64,000 bases of DNA from Halostella litorea (GTDB taxonomy: Archaea > Halobacteriota > Halobacteria > Halobacteriales > Natronoarchaeaceae), in assembly GCF_004785955.1 (NCBI RefSeq), contig NZ_SJER01000001.1, positions 620,001 through 684,000 of the forward strand, given 5' to 3'. The notes beneath the pieces are model-generated. The model ran no database searches and was not told the origin of the DNA. It worked only from the letters and a program-made list of their open reading frames with translations. Position 1 is the stretch's first letter. Each line of letters opens with the position of its first letter. Shown piece by piece: positions 32,063 to 40,566 of this stretch. Both the position numbers and the translations under genes were made by a program.

Positions 32063-32818
32063 TCACGCCAGCCCGTACATCGACGGACGATCCCCCAGCG
32101 CGTTAATGATCGTCCCACGCGAACACCCGAGGCGCTTTGCAGCACGACGCTTACTGGTTTCTGAATCACGAACCTGCTGGAGCACAGTACAGATACGATC
32201 GTACTCATCAGTCTCTACCAACCTCCCATCCTTCACATCGAACCCCAACGGCGGACGGCCGCCACTCCATGCGTACGTGGCGTCACTATCGTGGTCATGC
32301 GAGGGATGTATGGCATCACTGAGCGTGGTGAGCGCACGTTTCGTCGCACCCTCGATAGCAGTATCGGACGTGATTATCATACCTGCCTCAGCCAGGTGTA
32401 CGTCCACCGCGCTGTCCACGAGCTGTTGAATGCGGTCGGCTCCATGTGCGCGGTTAATGAGTTCATCGGGGTGGACGACGATGAGGGAGTATGGTTGATT
32501 GCTTTTCGTTGCGCCCTGCATCATACCGTTCAGTCCGTTTTTCGTCGTGGTTTTGTCGTGGCAGATGAGGAGCTGGTTAATGGGGGCGTGCCAGTCTACC
32601 TCTTCGATTGTCACTGAGTTCCCTGGTGTTTCGTTCTCGATTGCTTGCGCTGCGTTATCTGTGTTTTTCGTGAGGGAGGGCTCAGTGAGCCATGTTTCAC
32701 CAGTATGGTTAGTGGCGTGAGAGAGACACGCGCGCAGATCGTCTTTGCGTTCTGTGGGGGAATCTCCGGTCACGTAGATGATCGTGGTGATTGTTTTGTA
32801 ATCTTTGTCCGGGGCCAT
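32063..32818 (-). CDS. divergent serine-recombinase-like protein, probably without a catalytic serine at the usual place
   Basis: 251 residues. The C-terminal part (GRPPLGFDVKDGRLVE...SKRRAAKRLGCSRGTIINAL) matches the linker and HTH of small serine resolvases and aligns with the protein at 42512. The N-terminal part starts IIYVTGDSPTERKDDL, which aligns with YVRVSTDDQ but puts Asp in the position of the nucleophile Ser, with a Ser one residue later. It may be an inactive recombinase acting as a regulator or directionality factor. It converges with the integrase gene, which stops 29 bp away. Confidence 0.6.
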   Translation of the reverse strand: MAPDKDYKTITTIIYVTGDSPTERKDDLRACLSHATNHTGETWLTEPSLTKNTDNAAQAIENETPGNSVTIEEVDWHAPINQLLICHDKTTTKNGLNGMMQGATKSNQPYSLIVVHPDELINRAHGADRIQQLVDSAVDVHLAEAGMIITSDTAIEGATKRALTTLSDAIHPSHDHDSDATYAWSGGRPPLGFDVKDGRLVETDEYDRICTVLQQVRDSETSKRRAAKRLGCSRGTIINALGDRPSMYGLA

Positions 32819-33961
32819 TGTGTTTGGTTATAACACCCATAGAAGTATAAATGACAGGGGTTCTTGACGTGGTATATTTCTTCTTGACAGGGTGCGATTT
32901 TCAATAGAGTGATTTTCACCCCTCTCATGGCAAACTTCATTTACTGTATCAATTGGTGGGTTTCTGAACCCCCGATTCACCCCCTCCATCTCAGTTAACT
33001 GAGTGTTCTGAGAGGGTGTTTTTCGTGCCGGGGCTTAGAATTGCTTGAAAAAGCTTTTTTGTCGGGATAACGGGTATAATGACACCTCTCAGGGGCTTTC
33101 TGACAGGGTTCTTACGTCCGAAGATGGTGTTTGGTGTATAGGAGAGGATTTACCTCCTGTGTTAGATATCTGAGATGGGTCAGGGCGAAGTGTTATGGGC
33201 GCACGGAGTGAGCGACGCTCACGCGCCACTGGGCTTCGAGAACATACCCGCGGTCACGAACAGTGTCACGCACACCCGCCTGGGGTGCAGACGACGTCAG
33301 CGCAGACACGATCGACACGAACCTGTCAACGCTCACATATCGCCAGTGCTCACCAGCTGAAGGGGAGAAAACCTATAACGAGAAGCGCGTGACGACAGAG
33401 CGTTAGCGCACCACCGCTGCCACGACACGCAGGTCACACACTCTCTCCGGTCCCACGCGTCCCCACATAGGCGCTCACACGCTGCGCAACACGCTGCAGT
33501 CAGGACACGTGTCACGCCCCTCATCGAGCCAGCACACCCCGCCACGCGCGCACGCGTCAGCAGGAGCACCGTGACCACCGATTCAGACGCTGACGTTCTT
33601 CCGTCCACAACGAGCGCGGCAGCCGCCGCGCCCTTCCCATCGATACCTCCAACTTCTTCCCCTACTATATTGGGGGTGCTGTCGCTGGGAGAGCGCGCCC
33701 AAATTGTAAGAAATTTGAGTACCAATTGTTGTAGTGTAATTGGTGTGAATTGGGGGTTAGTATTCTGATAATTTGGGGAGGGTGCTCTGGCGACAGCACC
33801 CACTACACTATACGCGCGAAAGGTGAGACCCCACGGCCAGTGAATATCAGAACTTCACCACGGAGAATAGAGTGTTGTTAACGGTCGGGAGACGTCGGCA
33901 TGCTGCGAGCCTTTAGGTGCGCCAGTTGGTTGTAATCCTGGGCCACCAATCGATGCAGTCC
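32819..33961. other. 1.1-kb gene-poor region with candidate origin of element 2
   Basis: No acidic reading frame of useful length. The left part is AT-rich and has three copies of TGACAGGG (32852, 32885, 33101) and alternating CACCYCTCTCA/TGAGAGGGTG motifs. The right part has an inverted repeat (GGGTGCTGTCGC near 33675 and its complement ending near 33802) flanking a very AT-rich core with an ACCAATT/AATTGGT palindrome around 33719-33742. I read the right part as a possible replication origin. Confidence 0.55.
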
Positions 33962-34249
33962 TCAACCCTGCAGCAAGCGCCAGAACCCCCCTCGATCCTC
34001 TCGATACATATCGAGGTTATCAGCCGCGCGTTCACCGAGCGTGGTGAGTTCGTAGATCCCCCGGTCAGCTCTTTGTACTAGATCGTTGTCGCGGAGGTGT
34101 TTGAGTCTGTTTTGGACGTACTGTTTCGAGTCCGTGGAGGCTACGGATTTGAGGAGCATGCTCGGTGTTTGTCTGCTTTCCTCGTTGAGGAGTTCGAGGA
34201 TTTCTTGATCGGTATCGAGCAGCGATGGGTGTTGAGCGGTCATGGTCAT
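33962..34249 (-). CDS. winged-helix repressor-like protein
   Basis: 95 residues: LLDTDQEILELLNEESRQTPSML is the first helix of a PadR/MarR-like winged helix, with recognition segment DSKQYVQNRLKHLRDNDLVQRADRGIYELT. This layout (short, wing ending in 'GIYELT') is common for haloarchaeal plasmid and provirus repressors. A perfect palindrome ACTTATAAGT at 34278-34287, about 30 bp upstream, is both TATA-box and likely operator, suggesting autoregulation. Confidence 0.75.
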   Translation of the reverse strand: MTMTAQHPSLLDTDQEILELLNEESRQTPSMLLKSVASTDSKQYVQNRLKHLRDNDLVQRADRGIYELTTLGERAADNLDMYREDRGGFWRLLQG

Positions 34250-34586
34250 TCCTTATTTGTATGTTTGCTCCCCAAATACTTATAAGTACTAGGTCCTTAA
34301 CAGGGGATAAGCAGTGAAAACGCGGGCCTGGACGAGCGCCTAACCAGCGTTCGTATGAAAGGACAGGCGGGGAGGGAACCACCCTCCCGCCCTGGTACCG
34401 CGGGTTCACCTGACCCCGATGGATGTGCGTCTGCGAGACGGATCGTTTCCGCCAATCAACCAATCCATGCGGTCCGCGAGTACCAATGCAACGTACGACA
34501 CGAAAACTTAAAAATCGTCCTACAACGGACGGACGCAGCGACGAACAGCACGGAGTAAACGACGGTATCAACGGTGGTGGGGCCTG
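34250..34586. promoter_or_regulatory. divergent control region of repressor and replication operon
   Basis: Carries the ACTTATAAGT palindrome (34278-34287), a GGCGGGGAGGG/CCCTCCCGCC hairpin at 34366-34391, a TATA-like ACTTAAAAAT (34505-34514), and a Shine-Dalgarno-like GGTGGTGGGG just before the ATG at 34587. No gene is seen. Confidence 0.55.
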
Positions 34587-35768
34587 ATGGCAGCGGGAGG
34601 AGACATGCCCGACGACATCTCGGGCCCATCAGAGGACACACCCACTGCGAAGCTGGGCGCGCAGTTCTCGCAGTACGAGGAAACTGTGAAGGACGCAGAC
34701 AACGCTGGCGACGCGATGCAAGTCTGCATGGATGCAGCTCAGACCTTCGCAGCGATCGAAGTCGAAGCCGGCGACGAAGCCACGGGTCTGCACTCGATGG
34801 CGAAAGCGTACCTCAACCAGCTAAGTGACACGAAAAGCGGCGTGTCGCGGAAGAACGTCCGCCAAATCTGGTTAGATGAGATTGATGACCTCGAAACTGA
34901 GAAGAAGATCGATGACGGTGAAGTGGTCATCTTCTCAGACCTCATTGAGGAGACGCTTGTCGGTGTGACGAAGAAGGTCACGACAGACAAGTCATCCACC
35001 GAAGAGACCGAATACGTCCTGAAATTCAACGATGCGAACGGGACGCGTCTCACGGTCACCCAATCGACACTCTTCGAAGGACGGGTTCTGTGGAAGGCCT
35101 ACACAGCCGCTCAGGAAGGCGAATACCCTGACCGAGCGGAGAGTGAAGAAGTTGAGTGGGACAACTTCATCGGCGATGTTATCGAGAGCATTGGTGAAGT
35201 CGTTGAAGAAGAGACGGGTGCACGGACGGCAGCGATGCAGGCGTTGAAGAACTACGTGAGTAACACTGTCGCGTACGGAGACCGCAAGGATGCTGTTGAG
35301 AACGGCGGTGTGTACGTGGACGATGAACCCCCGGCGAACTCTGAGGTTGTCGTGCCGAGGGAGGCGATTGCGTCCATCACATCGACCCACGAAATCACCG
35401 ACCGGGCGCTGCAGGCTGAAATCTCCGCGCGTGAACTTACAGGCACGTCAACAGCTGGTGACAAGGTATCGAAGTCAACGACCGTTCACGGGAATTGGCA
35501 GACGTTCTGGTATCTGTCCGGTGAGGCATTCGAAGTTGGCGAGGATGCCTACCAGCAGGAGGCGTCAGGGTCCACGATGGACCGCATGGATAACCACGGT
35601 AACGAGGAGGATGGTGACAACGCCAGTGAACCGGACGAGACCGGCGACACCGACGAGGTTGTAAACGGTGACTCGGGCGGTTCACTGCCTGGAAGTGACG
35701 AAGACAGCGACGACCATGAACCCGGGAAAATCCGGTCATACACGCCCGAAGACGGAGGTGACGAGTAA
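34587..35768 (+). CDS. 393-aa acidic protein, first gene of replication operon
   Basis: Not recognised. The first ~330 residues are helix-rich with a conserved-looking central domain (FSDLIEETLVGVTKKVTTD...YVLKFNDANGTRLTVTQSTLF...VLWKAYTAAQEGE); the C-terminal 70 are Asp/Glu/Gly low complexity. The stop overlaps the helicase start (TAATG), so it is translated with the helicase and primase. A DNA-binding initiator or single-strand-binding role is possible but is inference. Confidence 0.65.
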   Translation: MAAGGDMPDDISGPSEDTPTAKLGAQFSQYEETVKDADNAGDAMQVCMDAAQTFAAIEVEAGDEATGLHSMAKAYLNQLSDTKSGVSRKNVRQIWLDEIDDLETEKKIDDGEVVIFSDLIEETLVGVTKKVTTDKSSTEETEYVLKFNDANGTRLTVTQSTLFEGRVLWKAYTAAQEGEYPDRAESEEVEWDNFIGDVIESIGEVVEEETGARTAAMQALKNYVSNTVAYGDRKDAVENGGVYVDDEPPANSEVVVPREAIASITSTHEITDRALQAEISARELTGTSTAGDKVSKSTTVHGNWQTFWYLSGEAFEVGEDAYQQEASGSTMDRMDNHGNEEDGDNASEPDETGDTDEVVNGDSGGSLPGSDEDSDDHEPGKIRSYTPEDGGDE

Positions 35769-38191
35769 TGCCACGAGCACCTACTGACTACGACGAAGTC
35801 ACCGACTACGAAGACGCCCGCCCGCCTGAATCCGTCCGCAAGGGCCTCCCGGCGGACCTGAAGGACGCGAAAATCAAAGGCGGGGAGACGCACCCTGCAG
35901 ACGCGACAATCCGCCTGAACGGGCCGCCCGGCACGGGTAAGACGACGCAGATGTGCCTCCGCGTTGCTGTGCTTATAGAGGAACACAACATCGACCCCCG
36001 TGATATCACGATCATGACGTACCGTCGTTCACTTGCCGGTGAAATCGAAGCGCGTCTCAAGTCATGGGGAATCCTCGATGAAGAAGATGAGTTAGAAATG
36101 TGGACGACCGCACACGCCGCGGCGAACCGCGTTACAGGGCTTCTCAGCGGTCGTCACGATGAGAACACGGATTCCGGGCTCGGTCCAGCCGTGACGGGAT
36201 ACGAGAAATGGTACTTCTGCAGTGAAGTACTGGACATCAAGTACAGTTCAGCGCCGTGGAGCACGTCGCGCGGTGAGCTGTTGTTCAAAGTCATCGAATA
36301 CGCTCGTGATAACCTGCTTGACCCGGCGGACAAGAGCGATCTGTACGAAGTGCCGAAGTACACCGACCTCAAGGAAGAATGGCCGGGCGTCGACGTCCCC
36401 CAGATCTATGAGCGGTGGGAGGCGTTCAAGCAGGAAGCCGGTCTGACGGAGTTCGGCGAACTGTTAGAAGCAGCCGTGAACGGTCCGCTACCGCCGACGA
36501 AGGCGGTTGTCGTGGACGAGTACCACGACGTGACACCGCTCATGGCGCAGGTGTGTGAGCGTTGGGTTGCAGCTGCAGACACCGCAATCGTTGCCGGCGA
36601 CCCGTTGCAAGTCGTGAACGAGTATACGGGCGCGGACCCGCGGTTCTTCAGTGACCGACTCGATCACATTCCGGAGGTCCTGTTGACGAAGACCTGGCGT
36701 GTCCCGCGGTCGCACTGGCAGGCTGCGACGTTGATGCTGTCGAAGGAGTTCGACGAACCGCCGGTGACGCGTGACTCTCGCGGTGAACTGCATGAGTACA
36801 AGTCCCCATGGTTCGAGAAGGGGGACAGTGACGGTTGGCGCGTCCCGGGCGCGGATACCCCGGCAAGCCCCGGCGCGCTCGTCCAGGACCACATCGACGG
36901 GCATGACGACCGGTCGATGATGCTCCTTGCACGCAGTCGCACGCAAGTGTCGGGTATCAGTGCCGCACTGGAGAAAGCCGGCATCATCCATTCGACGCAT
37001 GACAGCGATCTGGGCGGGTGGACACAGCGCCGCGTGGACCTGCTAAACGCGTTAGTGAAACTCCGCGGTGTCCCGGCAACCTACGCGTCAGATGACGGTC
37101 AGTACGGGCTGCAGACGTACGACACGGACGCGTCGCAACTCCGTCTCACCGGCGACGAAGCCGCGACGCTGTTAGAGCACACGAACGGTCGTGTGCTGTC
37201 GGTCACGAACGACGAACGGGAGACGTTCATTAGTGGTCTCCGTGACGGTGAACAGACAGTCACTGCTGACGACCTCGGTGAAGTTGTCAAAGACGCGTTC
37301 TGGGGGCGTTACACCTCAGGAACGGCGTCTGTTAGTGAGTTAACGAAATCCGGTGAACTCGATGACGGTGAAATCGATGCGTTGCAGGCTGCAGTGTCTG
37401 AGCGTGACGAGACGGTTGCAGAGGACGCGGTGAAGCGGGTGCGTGTCCTCACGATTCACGCATCGAAGGGCTCGGAGGCAAGCGACGTTGTCGTGTACGA
37501 CGGCATCACGAGCACGATTGCGAGTGAAATCGACCGGTTGAAGCGTAAGTCAGAGAATGAAGCTCGGACCTGGTACGTCGCGCTCACACGTGCGAGCGAG
37601 CGGTTGCACATCATGCGTGGCGGGTTCCGTTGGATGACGCCGTATCTGGACGGGGAGATCGTCAGGAAGTCGGAGCAGGCCGCTGAACGCGCTGCAGCGA
37701 ACGCGGAATCCGCCGAAGATGACGGTGACGAGTTGCCTGTCATCGATACTCCCGCCGTCGAAGAGGAACCCGCCCCGGATGCTATGGAGAACACCGGTCC
37801 CGACCCCGCCCCGACCACAGGAACGTCAAGTGTTCTGGGGGAACGTGAACGGGTGGATAACGCTGTCAGGCAGGCATGTACTGACGGTGGGGTTGACACC
37901 GACGCAGCGACGGGTCGTGTCGCTAAGCGGACCCGCGCAGACCTGGACATGATTCAGGACAGGATCGAAGCGTACCAGGAACGCATGGAGTACACGCGAG
38001 AGTTAACGCGTGAAGTGTGTAGCGAAATCTACAATGGTGGGATATCGACGATGACTGAGGTCATCGATGCGTGCGAGTCCCGCGGATTCCGACGTGAGAA
38101 CGTTGAGGCGGTACTGGATGCGCTCATTAACGCAGGCACGGTCGCAGAGAAAGACGGTGGATTCGTCGGCCTCACATGGGGTGATTGTTGA
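35768..38191 (+). CDS. UvrD/Rep-like superfamily 1 helicase
   Basis: 807 residues. Walker A GPPGTGKTT (~51-59), motif II VVVDEYHDV (~247-255), motif III GDPLQVV, motif IV-type region with KTWRVPRSHW, motif V TIHASKGSEASDVVV and motif VI TWYVALTRASERLHI (~600-614) give a complete SF1A helicase. The C-terminal ~90 residues hold a winged-helix-like segment (EVCSEIYNGGISTMTEVIDACESRGF). The stop overlaps the primase ATG by one base (TGATG). Likely the replicative or processing helicase of element 2. Confidence 0.85.
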   Translation: MPRAPTDYDEVTDYEDARPPESVRKGLPADLKDAKIKGGETHPADATIRLNGPPGTGKTTQMCLRVAVLIEEHNIDPRDITIMTYRRSLAGEIEARLKSWGILDEEDELEMWTTAHAAANRVTGLLSGRHDENTDSGLGPAVTGYEKWYFCSEVLDIKYSSAPWSTSRGELLFKVIEYARDNLLDPADKSDLYEVPKYTDLKEEWPGVDVPQIYERWEAFKQEAGLTEFGELLEAAVNGPLPPTKAVVVDEYHDVTPLMAQVCERWVAAADTAIVAGDPLQVVNEYTGADPRFFSDRLDHIPEVLLTKTWRVPRSHWQAATLMLSKEFDEPPVTRDSRGELHEYKSPWFEKGDSDGWRVPGADTPASPGALVQDHIDGHDDRSMMLLARSRTQVSGISAALEKAGIIHSTHDSDLGGWTQRRVDLLNALVKLRGVPATYASDDGQYGLQTYDTDASQLRLTGDEAATLLEHTNGRVLSVTNDERETFISGLRDGEQTVTADDLGEVVKDAFWGRYTSGTASVSELTKSGELDDGEIDALQAAVSERDETVAEDAVKRVRVLTIHASKGSEASDVVVYDGITSTIASEIDRLKRKSENEARTWYVALTRASERLHIMRGGFRWMTPYLDGEIVRKSEQAAERAAANAESAEDDGDELPVIDTPAVEEEPAPDAMENTGPDPAPTTGTSSVLGERERVDNAVRQACTDGGVDTDAATGRVAKRTRADLDMIQDRIEAYQERMEYTRELTREVCSEIYNGGISTMTEVIDACESRGFRRENVEAVLDALINAGTVAEKDGGFVGLTWGDC

Positions 38192-39543
38192 TGCGAGTAG
38201 CAATCCAGCGGTTAGACGACGCTGAAAGCCCGGTGAAAGTCACCGACGTCGGTGAAGAGTACGTCACGCTGGACGTTCCGGAATCAGTCCACGACGCGGA
38301 GCGTGTCATCCCCGCAGACCTGGTTGAAATCGGGCAAGACGCCCGGAACTGGTTCGCGTGGGACTTGGAAGAGAAGCAGCCGCGCGCCCCGTACACCAAC
38401 CCCGGGTACGCTGGTGCAGCGCAGTGGGGACGTGAGAACGTCAGTTGGGATTCACGGGCAGGCGGGACGTTCGACGACGTGATTGACGCCCTCGATGGAA
38501 CTGTCAACGGGCACATCAATGACAGTTGGCGGTGGGGGACTGTTGAAGACGATGACGGGAACGAGCACCGTGAGGATCCCCGGCCGCTGTACCCGATGGC
38601 GATCGTTCCGCACTTGGACTTCCAGCCTGACGAAGATCCGCTCATGCTGGTGGACCTCGATGACGTCATCGAACCTCAAGACGATGGGACCGCGCTGATG
38701 ACGCGGGAAGCGTGGGACCTCATCCAAGAACTGGACGCCTACACTGAAGTCAGCACCAGCATGACCGGCGTTCACGTGTTCGTACGGGCGGAACTCCCCG
38801 GGTTCGTTGACGGGAAGAAGGTTCAGGAAGATCTGACCCAGTCACTCCCGAGCGGTGAAGTCGGGCACGTTGAGGTGTACGGTGCTCCCGCGAACGGACG
38901 CGTGATGGGGACGACGTGGATGCACATCGACGCCACGCCGCGGCACGACGTCCCTGAACGGCAGGCAACGATCGACGACATCGTTGACGAGCACCTGGAT
39001 GACGACGATACTTTGACGCCAGCTGAACAGGCACAGGCAGCGTTCGATGACCGGGCTGAGGGTAGTGATATCGACTCGTCCAAGTCGAAGTCAGCGTACT
39101 ACTCCCTGAACCCTGAGCCGATCGCGCAGACCGGTCCGTTCCGCGCTCACGCGGTGAACGGGGAGGGCCCACACCCGGTTCACGGTGGCACCAGCACCCC
39201 AGACGCGAAGTCTACGAACTTCGGCGTGGACACTAATGACGGGTGGAAGTGCTGGGCTCACGAGGACGGTGGCGGTGCGCTGCAGTTGATTGCAGTCATT
39301 GAGGGCATCAGGTCGTGCGGGAACGCGAGCGATGTCATGCAGGACCCTGTCGATGCGCTTCGGGTGTGTCTCGCTGCGCGGGACAAGCACGCGACTGCGC
39401 TTGAAGACGAAAAACCGCCAACGATGGCTCTCAAGGGCGTTTTGGGGGTACAGGGTGTTGACTACAAAGAAGACGGACAGTTGTCGAAAGCGAACTACGC
39501 GCTGGCGATCGGGCTGTTCGAGGAGATGGAATACACGGGGTGA
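38191..39543 (+). CDS. primase-polymerase (AEP/PrimPol-like)
   Basis: 452 residues. The catalytic AEP pattern is visible: MLVDLDDVI (the acidic pair), STSMTGVHVFVRAE (the S-x-H-type motif) and GHVEVYGA, as in plasmid and virus PrimPols. A Cys/His segment GWKCWAHEDGGGALQLIAVIEG in the C-terminal half resembles the PriCT or zinc part of such proteins. Coupled to the helicase; together they would start and run replication of element 2 independently of the host primase. Confidence 0.8.
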   Translation: MRVAIQRLDDAESPVKVTDVGEEYVTLDVPESVHDAERVIPADLVEIGQDARNWFAWDLEEKQPRAPYTNPGYAGAAQWGRENVSWDSRAGGTFDDVIDALDGTVNGHINDSWRWGTVEDDDGNEHREDPRPLYPMAIVPHLDFQPDEDPLMLVDLDDVIEPQDDGTALMTREAWDLIQELDAYTEVSTSMTGVHVFVRAELPGFVDGKKVQEDLTQSLPSGEVGHVEVYGAPANGRVMGTTWMHIDATPRHDVPERQATIDDIVDEHLDDDDTLTPAEQAQAAFDDRAEGSDIDSSKSKSAYYSLNPEPIAQTGPFRAHAVNGEGPHPVHGGTSTPDAKSTNFGVDTNDGWKCWAHEDGGGALQLIAVIEGIRSCGNASDVMQDPVDALRVCLAARDKHATALEDEKPPTMALKGVLGVQGVDYKEDGQLSKANYALAIGLFEEMEYTG

Positions 39544-39549
39544 CTAAGA

Positions 39550-40191
39550 TTGTCAACTCAAAACTCAACGACGACGGTGACGTGGCAGTCGAACCGCGCG
39601 AGAGACTTCAAGAAGAGAACGGAAGGCAATCTTGTGGCTCACTGGGGAGAGATCATCCAGCACCTCGCCCCGCCAGTAGTCACCTGGCGGTGGGAAGAAT
39701 CGCAACTGTCGCAGGAGATGAAGTGTTACCTGCGACATAAGGGGCTCATCAAGCGGAGTCCGGGCGGGTCGAAGTGGATGACATCGATGGACCTCTGGTG
39801 CTACGTGATTGAGAAGGCGGGTGACAATGAGCACGTTGGCGTGGAATCGACGGGACAGCAGCTCCTCTTGGAGGATACTGTCGGGTCCGCAGGGACGACG
39901 CGGTACTTGCGCGACCAAACGCCCACGCGACGCGGGCGGGCGCGTCAGGCGACGCTCGCGGGCGAGACAGTCGATCGGCAAGTGGTGCGGTCACAGCATG
40001 AGCCGGATTGGACGGTTGTCAATGCTCGGAAGGGCATTCACGGTGACGACGACGGTCGGTCGGAAGCCGCTCGGTACCCGGGGCAGTCGCGCCTGTCCAC
40101 GTTCGAGGACTACGACCTCGGGTCGTGGGATATGACGACGCCATGGTTCCGCGAGAATGCAGTGCGCGTTCCGGCGGGCGACGTGTACTGA
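39550..40191 (+). CDS. 213-aa small DNA-binding-like protein, end of replication operon
   Basis: Begins at a TTG (or a GTG at 39574) a few bases after the primase stop. The N-terminal ~75 residues look like a winged helix (HWGEIIQHLAPPVVTWRWEESQLSQEMKCYLRHKGLIKRSPGGSKWM); the rest is basic/polar and unrecognised. Common in haloarchaeal plasmid replicons next to primase genes, as far as I can recall. Start uncertain. Confidence 0.6.
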   Translation: MSTQNSTTTVTWQSNRARDFKKRTEGNLVAHWGEIIQHLAPPVVTWRWEESQLSQEMKCYLRHKGLIKRSPGGSKWMTSMDLWCYVIEKAGDNEHVGVESTGQQLLLEDTVGSAGTTRYLRDQTPTRRGRARQATLAGETVDRQVVRSQHEPDWTVVNARKGIHGDDDGRSEAARYPGQSRLSTFEDYDLGSWDMTTPWFRENAVRVPAGDVY

Positions 40192-40566
40192 GAGGGTAAC
40201 ACGGTTCCTGACCGCGCTGTGTTTTAAGGGTTCACAAAAGGTGTTATGGGGGTTTGGTGCGTGGGATTACAGCGTTTTCATACTTTCTTGCTCGCCCGTA
40301 ACACGATTCCTGACCGCGGCACCGTCGTTCTTGTTAACGGTTTCTGATTGATACTTTCCCGAGCAGGACAGGTCGAACCTCCTCCGCCAAGACGAGCTGT
40401 ACTATAGATACTCCAGTAACGGAACCACATCATCGCGGAAATCCACGACTGAACCGGGAACCCAAGCCACCTCACCTACTCAATTCATACCATACCCGGG
40501 TAGGAAGTCGGGACTAGTCATTCGCTCACTAAACTGTCAACACTTTTCCTTGCGGGAGGAAAGGTG
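40192..40566. other. intergenic region with a 21-bp direct repeat
   Basis: Two copies of a 21-bp repeat at 40196-40216 and 40298-40318 (one mismatch; shared core TTCCTGACCGCG). No gene is seen. The right end supplies a strong Shine-Dalgarno (GGGAGGA) for the SIR2 gene. Confidence 0.6.

Noticed and set aside
33195-33803. Open frames in the gene-poor region right of the divergent recombinase
   Set aside because: Products are His/Arg/Ser-rich with no motif, and the region has origin-like repeats instead.
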